Below are positions 52,665 through 60,780 of a DNA stretch of 64,000 nucleotides, piece by piece; positions within the stretch are counted from its first letter, which is position 1; every line of letters starts with the position of its first letter. The notes under the pieces were generated by a model that made no database searches, had not been told where the DNA came from, and worked only from the letters and a program-made list of their open reading frames with translations. The translations under genes and the position numbers were made by a program. The stretch lies in the NCBI RefSeq assembly GCF_001953885.1, contig NZ_MQUS01000010.1, forward strand, positions 226,111-290,110. Direction: 5' to 3'. This stretch comes from Streptomyces sp. IMTB 2501 (GTDB lineage: Bacteria; Actinomycetota; Actinomycetes; Streptomycetales; Streptomycetaceae).

Positions 52665-53849
52665 ATGAGTCTCGACGCCGGTGCGAACGCCTCCCATGCC
52701 CCCGCGTCCGACGGGCTCGTCATGGGCAAGGACGGAATGGCCGCGCTCGTGGACGAGCTGATCAGGCGCGGTTTCACCGTGATCGGGCCCACGGTCCGGG
52801 ACGGCGCGATTGTGCTGGCGGAGCTGCGGTCGGCCGACGAGCTGCCGTACGGGTGGGGCGTGGAGCTGGAGGCCGGGCGGTACCGGTTGCGGGAGCGGTC
52901 GGACGGGGCGGCCTTCGCGAACTCGGCGGGCCCCCAGTCGTGGAAGTCGTTCCTGCATCCGTCGCGGGTACGGGAGTGGAGCGCCGACCGGGTGGGCGAC
53001 CAGGTGGTCTTCACGACCGACCAGGTCACGCCTCCCCGGTACGCCTTCCTGGGCGTGCGTCCCTGCGACCTCCGGGCCATCGCCATCCAGGACCGGGTAC
53101 TGACCGGTGGGGCGTACCGCGACCCCGTCTACGAGGGGCGGCGCTCCGGAGCACTGCTGATCGTGGTCGAGTGCACGGAGCCCGGCGCCACCTGCTTCTG
53201 CGTCTCGATGGGCACCGGACCCGCCGCCTCTCGCGGCTACGACCTGGTGATGACCGAAGTGGTGGATGAGGACGGGCACCGCTTCTGGGTCCGCAGCGGC
53301 AGCGCGGAAGGGGCCGACATCCTGGCCGAACTCCCCGGCCGTCCGGCCGACCCCGAAACCCGGGAGACGGCACGCGCGGGCGTCACAGCGGCAGCGGACG
53401 GTATGGGACGGACCATGCCCGAAGCCGATCTGCGGGAGCTGATGGCCGGAACGCTCGACGCGCCCCGCTGGGACGATGTGGCGGGGCGCTGCCTGACCTG
53501 CGGTAACTGCACCATGGTGTGCCCCACCTGCTTCTGCACCACCACCGAGGACGTCACCGACCTCACCGGCGACCACGCGGAACGGTGGCGGCTGTGGGAC
53601 TCGTGCTTCGACCTGGACTTCTCCCAGCTGCACGGCGGCCCGGTCCGGGCCTCCTCGCGCAGCCGCTACCGGCAGTGGATGACCCACAAACTCGGCACCT
53701 GGTACGACCAGTTCGGCTCGTCGGGCTGCGTGGGCTGCGGACGCTGCATCGTGTGGTGCCCGGTCGGCATCGACATCACCGAGGAAGCCGCCGCCCTGCA
53801 CGACTGGACACGGTCCGGGGCCTCGCCATCGGCACCGGAGTCACCATGA
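52665..53849 (+). CDS. [NiFe]-hydrogenase group 3b-like beta subunit (4Fe-4S dicluster)
   Basis: A 394-residue HydB/SHI-beta-type protein. A long N-terminal part (FLGVRPCDLRAIAIQDRVL, ECTEPGATCFCVSMGTG) leads to two [4Fe-4S] motifs: CLTCGNCTMVCPTCFC and CVGCGRCIVWCPVGID. In group 3b enzymes this subunit passes electrons between the flavin subunit and the small subunit. GGAGGT stands five bases before the ATG; the frame is open further upstream but without a ribosome site. The stop overlaps the next ATG. Confidence 0.92.
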   Translation: MSLDAGANASHAPASDGLVMGKDGMAALVDELIRRGFTVIGPTVRDGAIVLAELRSADELPYGWGVELEAGRYRLRERSDGAAFANSAGPQSWKSFLHPSRVREWSADRVGDQVVFTTDQVTPPRYAFLGVRPCDLRAIAIQDRVLTGGAYRDPVYEGRRSGALLIVVECTEPGATCFCVSMGTGPAASRGYDLVMTEVVDEDGHRFWVRSGSAEGADILAELPGRPADPETRETARAGVTAAADGMGRTMPEADLRELMAGTLDAPRWDDVAGRCLTCGNCTMVCPTCFCTTTEDVTDLTGDHAERWRLWDSCFDLDFSQLHGGPVRASSRSRYRQWMTHKLGTWYDQFGSSGCVGCGRCIVWCPVGIDITEEAAALHDWTRSGASPSAPESP

Positions 53850-54664
53850 GCACCGTGGCGCCCCCGCTGCCGTACCGCGTCGCCGACGCCTGGGAGGAGA
53901 CCGCCGATACCCGCTCGATCGAGCTGGTACCGGCCGGGCGGGAACTCCCGCCCTTCTCACCGGGGCAGTTCGCGATGGTCTACGCGTTCGGGGTCGGCGC
54001 GGTGCCCATATCGGCCAGCGCCCTGCGCGGCCGCCACGGGGGTCTCGTGCACACCGTGCGCGCGGTGGGCGCGGTCTCGGCCGCGCTGTACCGGCTGTGC
54101 CCGGGTGACACCGTCGGGCTCACCGGGCCGTACGGGGCCGGCTGGGACCTCGATGCGGCAGCCGGCCACGATGTGCTGGTGATCGCCGGCGGGATCGGGC
54201 TGGCTCCGTTGCGGCCGGCCATTCACGCGGTCCTGGACCGGCCGGCCGAGTACGGTGGGCCCACGATCCTCATCGGCGCCCGTACGCCTGCCGACCTGGT
54301 CTACCGGGACGAGATCGAGAGCTGGCGCGGCCCGGCCCGGGTCGAGGTGACCGTCGACCGCCCCGGCGCGGGCTGGCGCGGTGCGGTGGGCGTGGTCACC
54401 ACGCTCCTCGACCGCCTCGACCTGAGGCCCGAACAGACCTGCGCGCTGGTGTGCGGGCCCGAGGTGATGATGCGGCACACGGCAGGTGACCTCGTGGCCC
54501 GGGGCCTGGTCCCGCACCGCGTCCAGGTGTCCTTGGAACGGAACATGCGCTGCGCCACGGGCCATTGCGGCCACTGCCAGCTCGGCCCGCTCCTGCTGTG
54601 CCGGGACGGGCCGGTCGTCGGCTACGACCGTGTGGCACAGCTGCTCCTGGTAAGGGAGCTGTGA
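53846..54664 (+). CDS. [NiFe]-hydrogenase gamma subunit (FAD/NAD(P)-binding)
   Basis: A 272-residue ferredoxin-reductase-like subunit: an FAD barrel (FSPGQFAMVYAFGVGAVPIS), NAD(P) part (VLVIAGGIGLAPLRPAIHAV, CALVCGPEVMMRHTA) and a C-terminal [2Fe-2S] site (MRCATGHCGHCQLGPLLLC). It exchanges hydride with NAD(P)H, linking hydrogen to the cofactor pool. It overlaps the beta-subunit gene by four bases and is followed by a tandem repeat carrying the next ribosome site. Confidence 0.92.
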   Translation: MSTVAPPLPYRVADAWEETADTRSIELVPAGRELPPFSPGQFAMVYAFGVGAVPISASALRGRHGGLVHTVRAVGAVSAALYRLCPGDTVGLTGPYGAGWDLDAAAGHDVLVIAGGIGLAPLRPAIHAVLDRPAEYGGPTILIGARTPADLVYRDEIESWRGPARVEVTVDRPGAGWRGAVGVVTTLLDRLDLRPEQTCALVCGPEVMMRHTAGDLVARGLVPHRVQVSLERNMRCATGHCGHCQLGPLLLCRDGPVVGYDRVAQLLLVREL

Positions 54665-54681
54665 CGTAAGGGAGTTGTGAC
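54650..54681 (+). repeat. Tandem 16-base duplication containing a ribosome-binding site
   Basis: GTAAGGGAGCTGTGAC (54650-54665) is followed directly by GTAAGGGAGTTGTGAC (54666-54681), one mismatch, and then the ATG of the delta-subunit gene. The first copy spans the gamma-subunit stop codon; the second supplies the AAGGGAG ribosome site. Copy number here would change the gap between the two coding regions. Confidence 0.85.
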
Positions 54682-55530
54682 ATGGCCACCGAGCCTGGAC
54701 CGGGTACCGACCCACGGCCGACGCTCGCCGTGTGGAAGTTCGCCTCCTGTGACGGCTGCCAGCTGACTCTGCTCGACTGCGAGGACGAACTCCTCGGCCT
54801 CACCGAGCGCGTACGGATCGACCACTTCCTGGAGATGACCCCGGCCGAGGGCGCCGACGGGGAGCGAGCGCGGCTGGCCGGCCGGGGACCGTACGACCTC
54901 TCCCTGGTCGAAGGCTCGATCACCACCGCCGAGGACGCCGAGCGGATCCAGCACGTCCGCCGCATCTCCCGGTACCTGGTGACCATCGGAGCCTGCGCCA
55001 CGGCGGGCGGCATCCAGGCACTGCGCAACTTCGCCGACGTGGACGACTTCCTCGCCGCGGTGTACGCCCAGCCGGAGTACATCGCCACCCTGGAGACCTC
55101 CACACCGATCTCGGCCCACGTCCCGGTCGACTTCGAACTGCGCGGCTGCCCCATCGACCGCCGCCAGCTCGTCGAGGTCATCACCGCCTACCTGGCCGGG
55201 CGCAGGCCTCAGATCTCCAGTCACAGCGTCTGCTTCGAGTGCAAGAGGCGCGGTACCACCTGCATCACCGTGGCCCACGGCACCCCCTGTCTGGGACCGG
55301 TCACCCACGCCGGATGCGGCGCCATCTGCCCCGCCTTCGGACGCGGGTGCTACGGCTGCTTCGGACCGACTCGCAAACCCAACCTGCGCTCCATGGTCGA
55401 GGAATTGCGCCACGACGGGATGAGCGAGCACGACATCCAGCGTGTCTTCCGCACCTTCAACGCCGCGTCGCCGGAATATGCCCCCGTAGCCGACCTCATG
55501 GCCGAGGGGCAGCACAGCCCTCGGGCCTGA
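54682..55530 (+). CDS. [NiFe]-hydrogenase delta (small) subunit
   Basis: A 282-residue small subunit: FASCDGCQLTLLDCEDELLG at the proximal cluster, SLVEGSITTAED, IGACATAGGI, FELRGCPIDRRQLVE, then CFECKRRGTTC and GCGAICPAFGRGCYGCFGP for further clusters. It relays electrons from the Ni-Fe site. Length and absence of a Tat signal fit a cytosolic group 3 enzyme. It is the third gene in an unbroken four-subunit operon. Confidence 0.93.
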   Translation: MATEPGPGTDPRPTLAVWKFASCDGCQLTLLDCEDELLGLTERVRIDHFLEMTPAEGADGERARLAGRGPYDLSLVEGSITTAEDAERIQHVRRISRYLVTIGACATAGGIQALRNFADVDDFLAAVYAQPEYIATLETSTPISAHVPVDFELRGCPIDRRQLVEVITAYLAGRRPQISSHSVCFECKRRGTTCITVAHGTPCLGPVTHAGCGAICPAFGRGCYGCFGPTRKPNLRSMVEELRHDGMSEHDIQRVFRTFNAASPEYAPVADLMAEGQHSPRA

Positions 55531-55557
55531 CGACGAACCCCGCCCGGAAAGGCCCGC

Positions 55558-56904
55558 ATGAACGCTCGCGGAACCCGTGTCCTGCGGCTGGACGCGCTGG
55601 CCAGAGTGGAAGGCGAAGCGGCTCTCCACCTGCGCGTCGAGGGCGGTTCCGTCACCGAGACACGTCTGAGCATCTACGAACCGCCACGCTTCTTCGAGGC
55701 CTTCCTGACCGGCCGGGGCCACACCGAACCCCCTGACATCACCGCTCGTGTCTGCGGCATCTGCCCGGTCGCCTACCAGATGAGCGCCTGCCAGGCGATC
55801 GAGAACGCCTGCGGTGTCACGGTGGACGGCCCTCTCGCGGAACTGCGCCGCCTGCTGTACTGCGGCGAATGGATCGAGAGCCACACCCTGCACATCTATC
55901 TGCTGCACGCTCCGGACTTTCTCGGCCATGCGGACATGGTGGGCCTGGCCCGCGAGCAACGAGCCGTCGTGGAACGCGGCCTGAGGCTCAAACAGGCCGG
56001 CAACGCGATCCTCGAACAGCTCGGCGGCCGCCCCATCCACCCGGTCAATGTCCGGGTCGGCGGCTTCTACCGGACTCCGGCCCCGGAGGAACTCCGCCCG
56101 CTCGCGGAACGGCTGAGACAGGCCCGCGAGGACGCGCTGGAGACCGTCCGCTGGGTGGCGGCGTTCGACTTTCCGGACGCGGTGTGTGACCACGATCTGT
56201 TCGGGTTGCGTGACCCCGGCCGCTACGCCATCGACTCCGGAACGCCGACGGTCTTGACCGCCCATGGTCAGGGCCCTGCGCTGCGCGCGTTCCAGTTGCC
56301 CGACTTCGAACAGCACGTCCGGGAAGGGCAGGTGCCCCACTCCACCGCCCTGACAGCCACGCTCGACGGCCGTCGCTACCTGACCGGCCCGATCGCCCGC
56401 TATGCGATCAACGGCCGGTGGCTGCACCCCGTGGCCGCCGAGGCGGCGCGGGACGCCGGGCTGGGGGACCCACTGACCGGCGCCGTCTGCGACAACCCTT
56501 TCCGGAGCATCGTCGTACGCGCCGTGGAAGTGACACATGCCGTGGAGGAGGCCCTGCGGATCATCGACGGATACGAACCACCTCCCCTGCCGGCCGTCGA
56601 GGTCCTGCCGCGCCAGGGTGTCGGCCGCGGAGCCACCGAGGCGCCCCGGGGTCTGCTGTACCACCGCTACGCCCTCACGGAGGACGGCACGCTCACCGAG
56701 GCCCGCATCGTCCCGCCCACGGCCCAGAACCAGACGGCCATCGAGGAGGACGTACGCAAGGCGGTCCAGGCGCGCCTGGACAGGGAGGGGCCCGCTGCCG
56801 ACGACGACGAACTCACCCACCTGTGCGAACGAGCCATTCGCAACCATGATCCCTGCATCTCCTGCGCCGCCCACTTCCTCGACCTCACCGTGGAACACAC
56901 ATGA
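55558..56904 (+). CDS. [NiFe]-hydrogenase alpha (large, catalytic) subunit
   Basis: A 448-residue large subunit. L1 motif RVCGICPVAYQMSACQAIE gives Cys66/Cys69 and the C-terminal L2 motif DPCISCAAHFLDL gives Cys433/Cys436, the four Ni-Fe ligands. After His439 come nine residues (FLDLTVEHT) that the maturation protease should remove. GLRLKQAGNAILEQLGGRPI and HPVNVRVGGF match group 3b enzymes, which reversibly couple H2 to NADP(H). The last four bases overlap the protease gene. Hyp maturation genes are not in the window. Confidence 0.94.
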   Translation: MNARGTRVLRLDALARVEGEAALHLRVEGGSVTETRLSIYEPPRFFEAFLTGRGHTEPPDITARVCGICPVAYQMSACQAIENACGVTVDGPLAELRRLLYCGEWIESHTLHIYLLHAPDFLGHADMVGLAREQRAVVERGLRLKQAGNAILEQLGGRPIHPVNVRVGGFYRTPAPEELRPLAERLRQAREDALETVRWVAAFDFPDAVCDHDLFGLRDPGRYAIDSGTPTVLTAHGQGPALRAFQLPDFEQHVREGQVPHSTALTATLDGRRYLTGPIARYAINGRWLHPVAAEAARDAGLGDPLTGAVCDNPFRSIVVRAVEVTHAVEEALRIIDGYEPPPLPAVEVLPRQGVGRGATEAPRGLLYHRYALTEDGTLTEARIVPPTAQNQTAIEEDVRKAVQARLDREGPAADDDELTHLCERAIRNHDPCISCAAHFLDLTVEHT

Positions 56905-57365
56905 GCGGCCGGGTCGTGGTGGTCGGCGTGGGCAATCCGCTGCGCGGTGACGACGGGGCGGGCCCGGAAGTGGTGGAGGCTTTGCGGGGCCGGGTTCCCG
57001 ACGACACCGTCCTGGTGGTCAGTGACGGTGAACCCGCACGCATGCTCGACCTGTGGCGCGGCGCGGACACCGTGGTCGTCGTGGAAGCCCTCCACACACG
57101 GTCGGCCAGGGCGGGCGAGCTGCACACCCTGACACCGGACGAAGCAGGCGGCCACGCGCGGGGGACGGCAAGCACCCATGCCTTCGGGCTGGGGGAGTGC
57201 CTGGCCCTGGCGGAGGCCCTCGACCAGCTGCCGCCAAGGCTCGTGGTGCACGCCGTGGAGGTGGCCGACGTCGAACTGGGCGCCGGTCTGAGCGAAGCGG
57301 TGCGAACGGCGCTCCCCGAGTTGATCGACCGGGCCGCCACCTCCGTAAGGCAGGCATCCGACTGA
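56901..57365 (+). CDS. Hydrogenase maturation protease
   Basis: A 154-residue HyaD/HybD/HoxW-type endopeptidase: VVGVGNPLRGDDGAGPEVV (nickel-sensing Asp pair), VVVVEALHTRSARAGELHTL, STHAFGLGECLALAE and LVVHAVEVADVELGAGLSE with the last His ligand. It trims the large-subunit C terminus after nickel insertion. The start overlaps the large-subunit stop (ATGA), which ties its supply to its substrate. Confidence 0.92.
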   Translation: MSGRVVVVGVGNPLRGDDGAGPEVVEALRGRVPDDTVLVVSDGEPARMLDLWRGADTVVVVEALHTRSARAGELHTLTPDEAGGHARGTASTHAFGLGECLALAEALDQLPPRLVVHAVEVADVELGAGLSEAVRTALPELIDRAATSVRQASD

Positions 57366-57380
57366 ATCCACGGGCCGTAG

Positions 57381-57415
57381 GGGCCGAAGGTCCTGTGACG
57401 CGGGCCGAAGCGCCC
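57381..57415. promoter_or_regulatory. Tandem DosR-like boxes upstream of universal stress protein gene
   Basis: GGGCCGAAGGTCCT (57381-57394) and GGGCCGAAGCGCCC (57402-57415) have centres 21 bases apart, two turns on one face of the helix, and end 89 bases before the USP start. Confidence 0.6.
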
Positions 57416-57503
57416 TCGCGACTCCGCTCACGGCGGTGCGACGGTGAAGTTCACCCCCATGTGCTTGCACGATGTGACGGCTCCACGAAAGGCGGTGGGG
57501 AAC

Positions 57504-58379
57504 ATGACACTCCCTCTGGTGGCGGGCGTCGACGGATCGGACTCATGTCTGCCGGCGGTCGACTGGGCCGTGGACGAGGCCGTCCGCCACGGTCTTCCGC
57601 TCAGGCTGGTGTACGGCTCGCTCTGGGAGCGCTACGAGGGCGGTCTCCCCTCAGTGGGCCACGAACGGCCCTCCGAGCAGGTGCTGGCGGAGCACATCGT
57701 GGCTTCCGCGGCCGACCGGGCCGCGCGGCGAAACGCTGATGTGAAGGTCACCACCGACATCATCCCGGAAGACGCGGCCGACGCCCTGGTACGCGAGGGC
57801 AGCCACGCCTTCGCGGTGGTGACGGGGTCACGGGGCCGTGGCCCGCTCAAGGGCCTGCTGCTCGGGTCGGTCGGTCTGGCCGTGGCGGCCCGGGCACACT
57901 GCCCGGTGGTCGTGGTCCGGGGGGACCGGGCGGGCCTCGCGGGTACGCACGAGCGGATCCTGCTCGGCCTGGGCGAAGCCGACACGTGCGCGGAGGCCGT
58001 GCGGTTCGCCTTCCGGGAAGCCGAGGTGCGCGGTTGCATCCTGGACGTGGTGCGCGCCTGGCGCACGCCCGCCTACGACAGGAGCGGCGACCGGCTGTCG
58101 GCCGCAGGACCGGTGGAAGAGTACGAAGCGCGAGCCTCCGCCCTTCTCGACGCGCAGCTCGAAGCCCCGAGCGCCGAATACCCGCACGTTCGGACACGCC
58201 GGACGACGGTCGAGGGCCCGGCGGGCAAGATCCTCGTGGACCGGTCGGCGGCCGCGGATCTCGTGATCATCGGAGCACGGCGCAGAGCGGGCCACTTCGG
58301 ACTCCAGCTCGGCCGGGTGAGCCACACACTGCTGCACCACGCCCAGTCCCCGGTCGCGGTCGTACCGCAGAGGCAGTGA
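57504..58379 (+). CDS. Universal stress protein, tandem UspA domains
   Basis: A 291-residue double-UspA protein (MTLPLVAGVDGSDSCLPAVD). Domain 1 has GSRGRGPLKGLLLGSV; domain 2 starts ILLGLGEADTCAEAVRFA and ends LGRVSHTLLHHAQSPVAVVP. It is the closest relative in the window of the USP at 39921. GGTGGGGA stands before ATG 57504, and two well-phased DosR-like boxes lie upstream, the clearest regulatory arrangement in the window. Confidence 0.9.
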   Translation: MTLPLVAGVDGSDSCLPAVDWAVDEAVRHGLPLRLVYGSLWERYEGGLPSVGHERPSEQVLAEHIVASAADRAARRNADVKVTTDIIPEDAADALVREGSHAFAVVTGSRGRGPLKGLLLGSVGLAVAARAHCPVVVVRGDRAGLAGTHERILLGLGEADTCAEAVRFAFREAEVRGCILDVVRAWRTPAYDRSGDRLSAAGPVEEYEARASALLDAQLEAPSAEYPHVRTRRTTVEGPAGKILVDRSAAADLVIIGARRRAGHFGLQLGRVSHTLLHHAQSPVAVVPQRQ

Positions 58380-58381
58380 GC

Positions 58382-58594
58382 TCAGCCGAACAGACTCCGT
58401 ACGCGGATCGTCTCGACACGCCGCCACGTGCCGTCGAGCAGCAGCACCCGATCGCCACCCGCACCGCGGGCCTGCGAGCGGACGGAGCCGACTGTCGGCC
58501 GTGTGGTCCCTCGCCGCGCGTTCCCGGCCCACGGCAACACGGCACCACAGTCACCGCGCTCGGCACGCGAGTCGGCTTGGGTGCGCTCGCTCAT
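58382..58594 (-). CDS. Possible small protein divergent from Rv1733c-like gene
   Basis: A 70-residue frame, MSERTQADSRAERGD through to a compact end GGDRVLLLDGTWRRVETIRV. The last 25 residues look like a small beta-barrel (KOW/SH3-like) while the first half is low complexity. GGAGGG lies directly before two consecutive ATGs. The stop is three bases from the converging USP stop. It shares its upstream region with the Rv1733c-like gene and its boxes. Real expression is uncertain. Confidence 0.35.
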   Translation of the reverse strand: MSERTQADSRAERGDCGAVLPWAGNARRGTTRPTVGSVRSQARGAGGDRVLLLDGTWRRVETIRVRSLFG

Positions 58595-58638
58595 CATCCC
58601 TCCGTACACATCATCACCCCGAGGCACCGGGCCGGGTG

Positions 58639-58672
58639 GGGCCGAACGGCACTCACGAGGACCGTGGGGCCC
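58639..58672. promoter_or_regulatory. Tandem DosR-like boxes upstream of Rv1733c-like gene
   Basis: GGGCCGAACGGCAC (58639-58652) and GGACCGTGGGGCCC (58659-58672), centres 20 bases apart, end 75 bases before the plus-strand ATG and lie 45 bases from the divergent small frame. Confidence 0.55.
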
Positions 58673-58747
58673 ATACCCGGCGGGTCCGGGGCGCGGGACG
58701 GTGAGAGGGCACACGGAACCGACGACTCCAGAGCGGAGGGTCGTGCC

Positions 58748-59374
58748 ATGCGGACACCCGATCCCTCCAGTCACCGGCCCGCCTCCGGCTCGCCCGGCAA
58801 GCGGGCGCCGCACGGACCCGACGACAGACGCAGCCCCCTGGAACGGCCGGTGGACCGGCTGGAGCGCAGACTTCGCGTCGTCCTGGCGGCCGTCGCCCTC
58901 GTGGTGCTGCCGCTGACGGCGTGGGCCGCCGGGCAGGCGGTGTACAGCCACTACACACATGCACGGCAGGCGAAGCTGGCGCGACTGCATCCCGTCACCG
59001 CGCGTCTGGTGACCGACGCACGATCGGCCGACGACCGTGCTGGAGCACAGTCCGGCTTCCACGCCGCGGTGGGCTGGAGCGACCGGGACGGCGGCCATAC
59101 GGGCGTCGCGCCGGTGCGGGCCTGGCTCCACCGCGGGGCTGCCACCACCGTGTGGCTGGATGCCCAGGGCACCATCGCCACGCCCCCCGAGGGCCGGGAC
59201 TTCGCGGCGACCGCCGGTGCGGCGGTGGCCTTCGCGACGTCGTTCGGCGGCGTTGCCACCGCCTACGGCCTGTGGTGGGCCCTCGGCAGAAGCATGGACC
59301 GCAGCCGTCTCTCCCACTGGGACCGCGAATGGGAACGCGTCGAGCCCGGCTGGGTGACGCGCTACGGCCGCTGA
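58748..59374 (+). CDS. Rv1733c-like two-helix membrane protein
   Basis: A 208-residue protein with a disordered start, a first membrane helix (LRVVLAAVALVVLPLTAWAA), an outside stretch of about 110 residues (HPVTARLVTDARSADD ... AWLHRGAATTVWLDAQGTIA) and a second helix (AAVAFATSFGGVATAYGLWW), ending WEPG-like ERVEPGWVTRYGR. This matches the layout of Rv1733c, a DosR-regulon membrane protein of unknown role. GGAGGG lies upstream of ATG 58748 and DosR-like boxes precede it. Confidence 0.8.
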   Translation: MRTPDPSSHRPASGSPGKRAPHGPDDRRSPLERPVDRLERRLRVVLAAVALVVLPLTAWAAGQAVYSHYTHARQAKLARLHPVTARLVTDARSADDRAGAQSGFHAAVGWSDRDGGHTGVAPVRAWLHRGAATTVWLDAQGTIATPPEGRDFAATAGAAVAFATSFGGVATAYGLWWALGRSMDRSRLSHWDREWERVEPGWVTRYGR

Positions 59375-59406
59375 CGGCGACATCGTCGCAGCAGGCGAAC
59401 TGCCCC

Positions 59407-59470
59407 GCCGATCGTGCGGTCAGCCGATCGTGCGGTCAGCCGATCGTGCGGTCAGCCGATCGTGCGGTCA
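59407..59470. repeat. Four perfect 16-base tandem repeats at a gene end
   Basis: GCCGATCGTGCGGTCA is repeated four times without a change (59407-59470). The last three bases of the final unit are the complement of the TGA stop of the trkA gene, so the array begins exactly at the stop codon and fills most of the gap between two converging genes. Each unit contains the palindrome CGATCG. Confidence 0.95.
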
Positions 59471-60124
59471 CTGGAAGGCGGCGTGGATCTCCTGCTCGGT
59501 CGCCTCGTGCGAGACGAGCAGGAGTTCGTCGCCCGGCTGCAGTCGTACCTCGGGGCCGGGGACGGTGGGCCGGCCGTCGCGTACGACGGTGGCGACCACG
59601 GTGCCGGCGGGCAGGGCGATCTCGCCCAGTGCGCGCCCCGCGGCCCGGGACTGTACGGTGATCGCGGTCTCGATGACCTCGACGCCCGCCTTGCTCAAGC
59701 GCAGGAGCGCCACCGTGTCCGTGGCGCCGGTGGCCTCCTCGATGAGGGAGATGAGCGGGGTCGCCGCGGGGACCGACACGTCCACGCCCCACCGCTCGTC
59801 GAAGAGCCAGGCGTTCTCCGCCTCGTTGACCCGCGCAGCCACCCGTCCCACCCCGAACTGCCCTTTCGCGAGCAGACTGATGACGAGGTTGTCCTCGTCG
59901 CGGCCGGTGGCGGCGATGACGAGATCGGAGGTGAAAGCTCCCGCGCGCTCCAGCACGTCCGGCTCACAGGCGTCCCCGGCCACCAGGCGCACATGCGGCA
60001 GGTCTGCCAGCTGGGCCACCCGGTCGTCGTCGGACTCGACGAGGGTGACGACATTGCGCGCGGCGGACAGCACCTGGGCGATCTGGGTGCCGAGCCGGCC
60101 CGCGCCCGCGATGAGGACCTTCAC
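59468..60124 (-). CDS. TrkA-type NAD-binding potassium-transport regulator (second of pair)
   Basis: A 218-residue RCK protein: Rossmann start KVLIAGAGRLGTQIAQVL, acidic end of strand 2 (LVESDDDRV), then a TrkA-C domain (LRLSKAGVEVIETAITVQSR, GRALGEIALPAGTVVATVVR, LQPGDELLLVSHEATEQEI). Such proteins gate K+ channels with bound NAD(H) or ATP/ADP. The GTG at 60124 overlaps the stop of the preceding trkA gene by four bases. Its own stop borders the 16-base repeat array. Confidence 0.9.
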   Translation of the reverse strand: MKVLIAGAGRLGTQIAQVLSAARNVVTLVESDDDRVAQLADLPHVRLVAGDACEPDVLERAGAFTSDLVIAATGRDEDNLVISLLAKGQFGVGRVAARVNEAENAWLFDERWGVDVSVPAATPLISLIEEATGATDTVALLRLSKAGVEVIETAITVQSRAAGRALGEIALPAGTVVATVVRDGRPTVPGPEVRLQPGDELLLVSHEATEQEIHAAFQ

Positions 60125-60780
60125 GTTCCCAGCTCCTTGTCGAGAAAGCCGCGCAGCCGGCTCAGCGCGGTCGCTGCGACGGCGAAGGTGACCAGGTCCC
60201 CGGGCTCGGCGAGCACACCGTGCCCGGGCAGCAGTGAGCGGCCGCCCCGGGTGATCTCCACGACCCGGATTTCGCCGTCGACGTCGAAGCCGGTCACCGG
60301 CCGTCCGGCGAGATAGGCCGGCAGCTGCGAGCGTACGAGGATGGTCTCGCCGTTGCCGAAGGAGAGTTCGGGGGTGAGATGGCGGTGCAGCAGCATCTGG
60401 TGCATGCGGCCGACGGCCCAGCGGACGCTGGAGATCGTGGGGATGCCCAGGTCCCGGTAGATGTCCGCGCGGCGAGGATCGTGGATACGGGCGAGGACGA
60501 TCGGGACCCGGTACGTCTCCTTGGCGGTCCGCGCGCTGACGATGTTGCTGTTGTCCCCGGAGGTGACCGCGACGAACGCGTCCGCGTGGGCGATTCCGGC
60601 CGTCTCCAGCACGGAGCGGCTGAAGCCGTTGCCCACGTGGAAGGCGCCGGGGAAGCCCGGTGGCAGCATTCTGCGTGCCTTCGGCTGCCGGTCGACGAGC
60701 CGTACGTCGTGGCCCTCGGTGACCAACTGCGTGGCCAGGGTGGCGCCGACCTGGCCGCACCCCACGATGATGACTCTCAT
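60121..60780 (-). CDS. TrkA-type NAD-binding potassium-transport regulator (first of pair)
   Basis: A 219-residue RCK protein: RVIIVGCGQVGATLATQLVT, LVDRQPKARRML, VGNGFSRSVLETAGIAHADA, VAVTSGDNSNIVSARTAKET, then a TrkA-C part (TILVRSQLPAYLAGRPVTGF ... LAEPGDLVTFAVAATA). GGGAGGAAGG stands before the ATG, which overlaps the ATPase stop by four bases. Two TrkA subunits in a row suggest a hetero-oligomeric gating ring; the matching channel is not in the window. Confidence 0.9.
   Translation of the reverse strand: MRVIIVGCGQVGATLATQLVTEGHDVRLVDRQPKARRMLPPGFPGAFHVGNGFSRSVLETAGIAHADAFVAVTSGDNSNIVSARTAKETYRVPIVLARIHDPRRADIYRDLGIPTISSVRWAVGRMHQMLLHRHLTPELSFGNGETILVRSQLPAYLAGRPVTGFDVDGEIRVVEITRGGRSLLPGHGVLAEPGDLVTFAVAATALSRLRGFLDKELGT

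Noticed and set aside
59407..59470. CRISPR array
   Set aside because: Units are contiguous 16-mers without spacers, and no cas genes are present.
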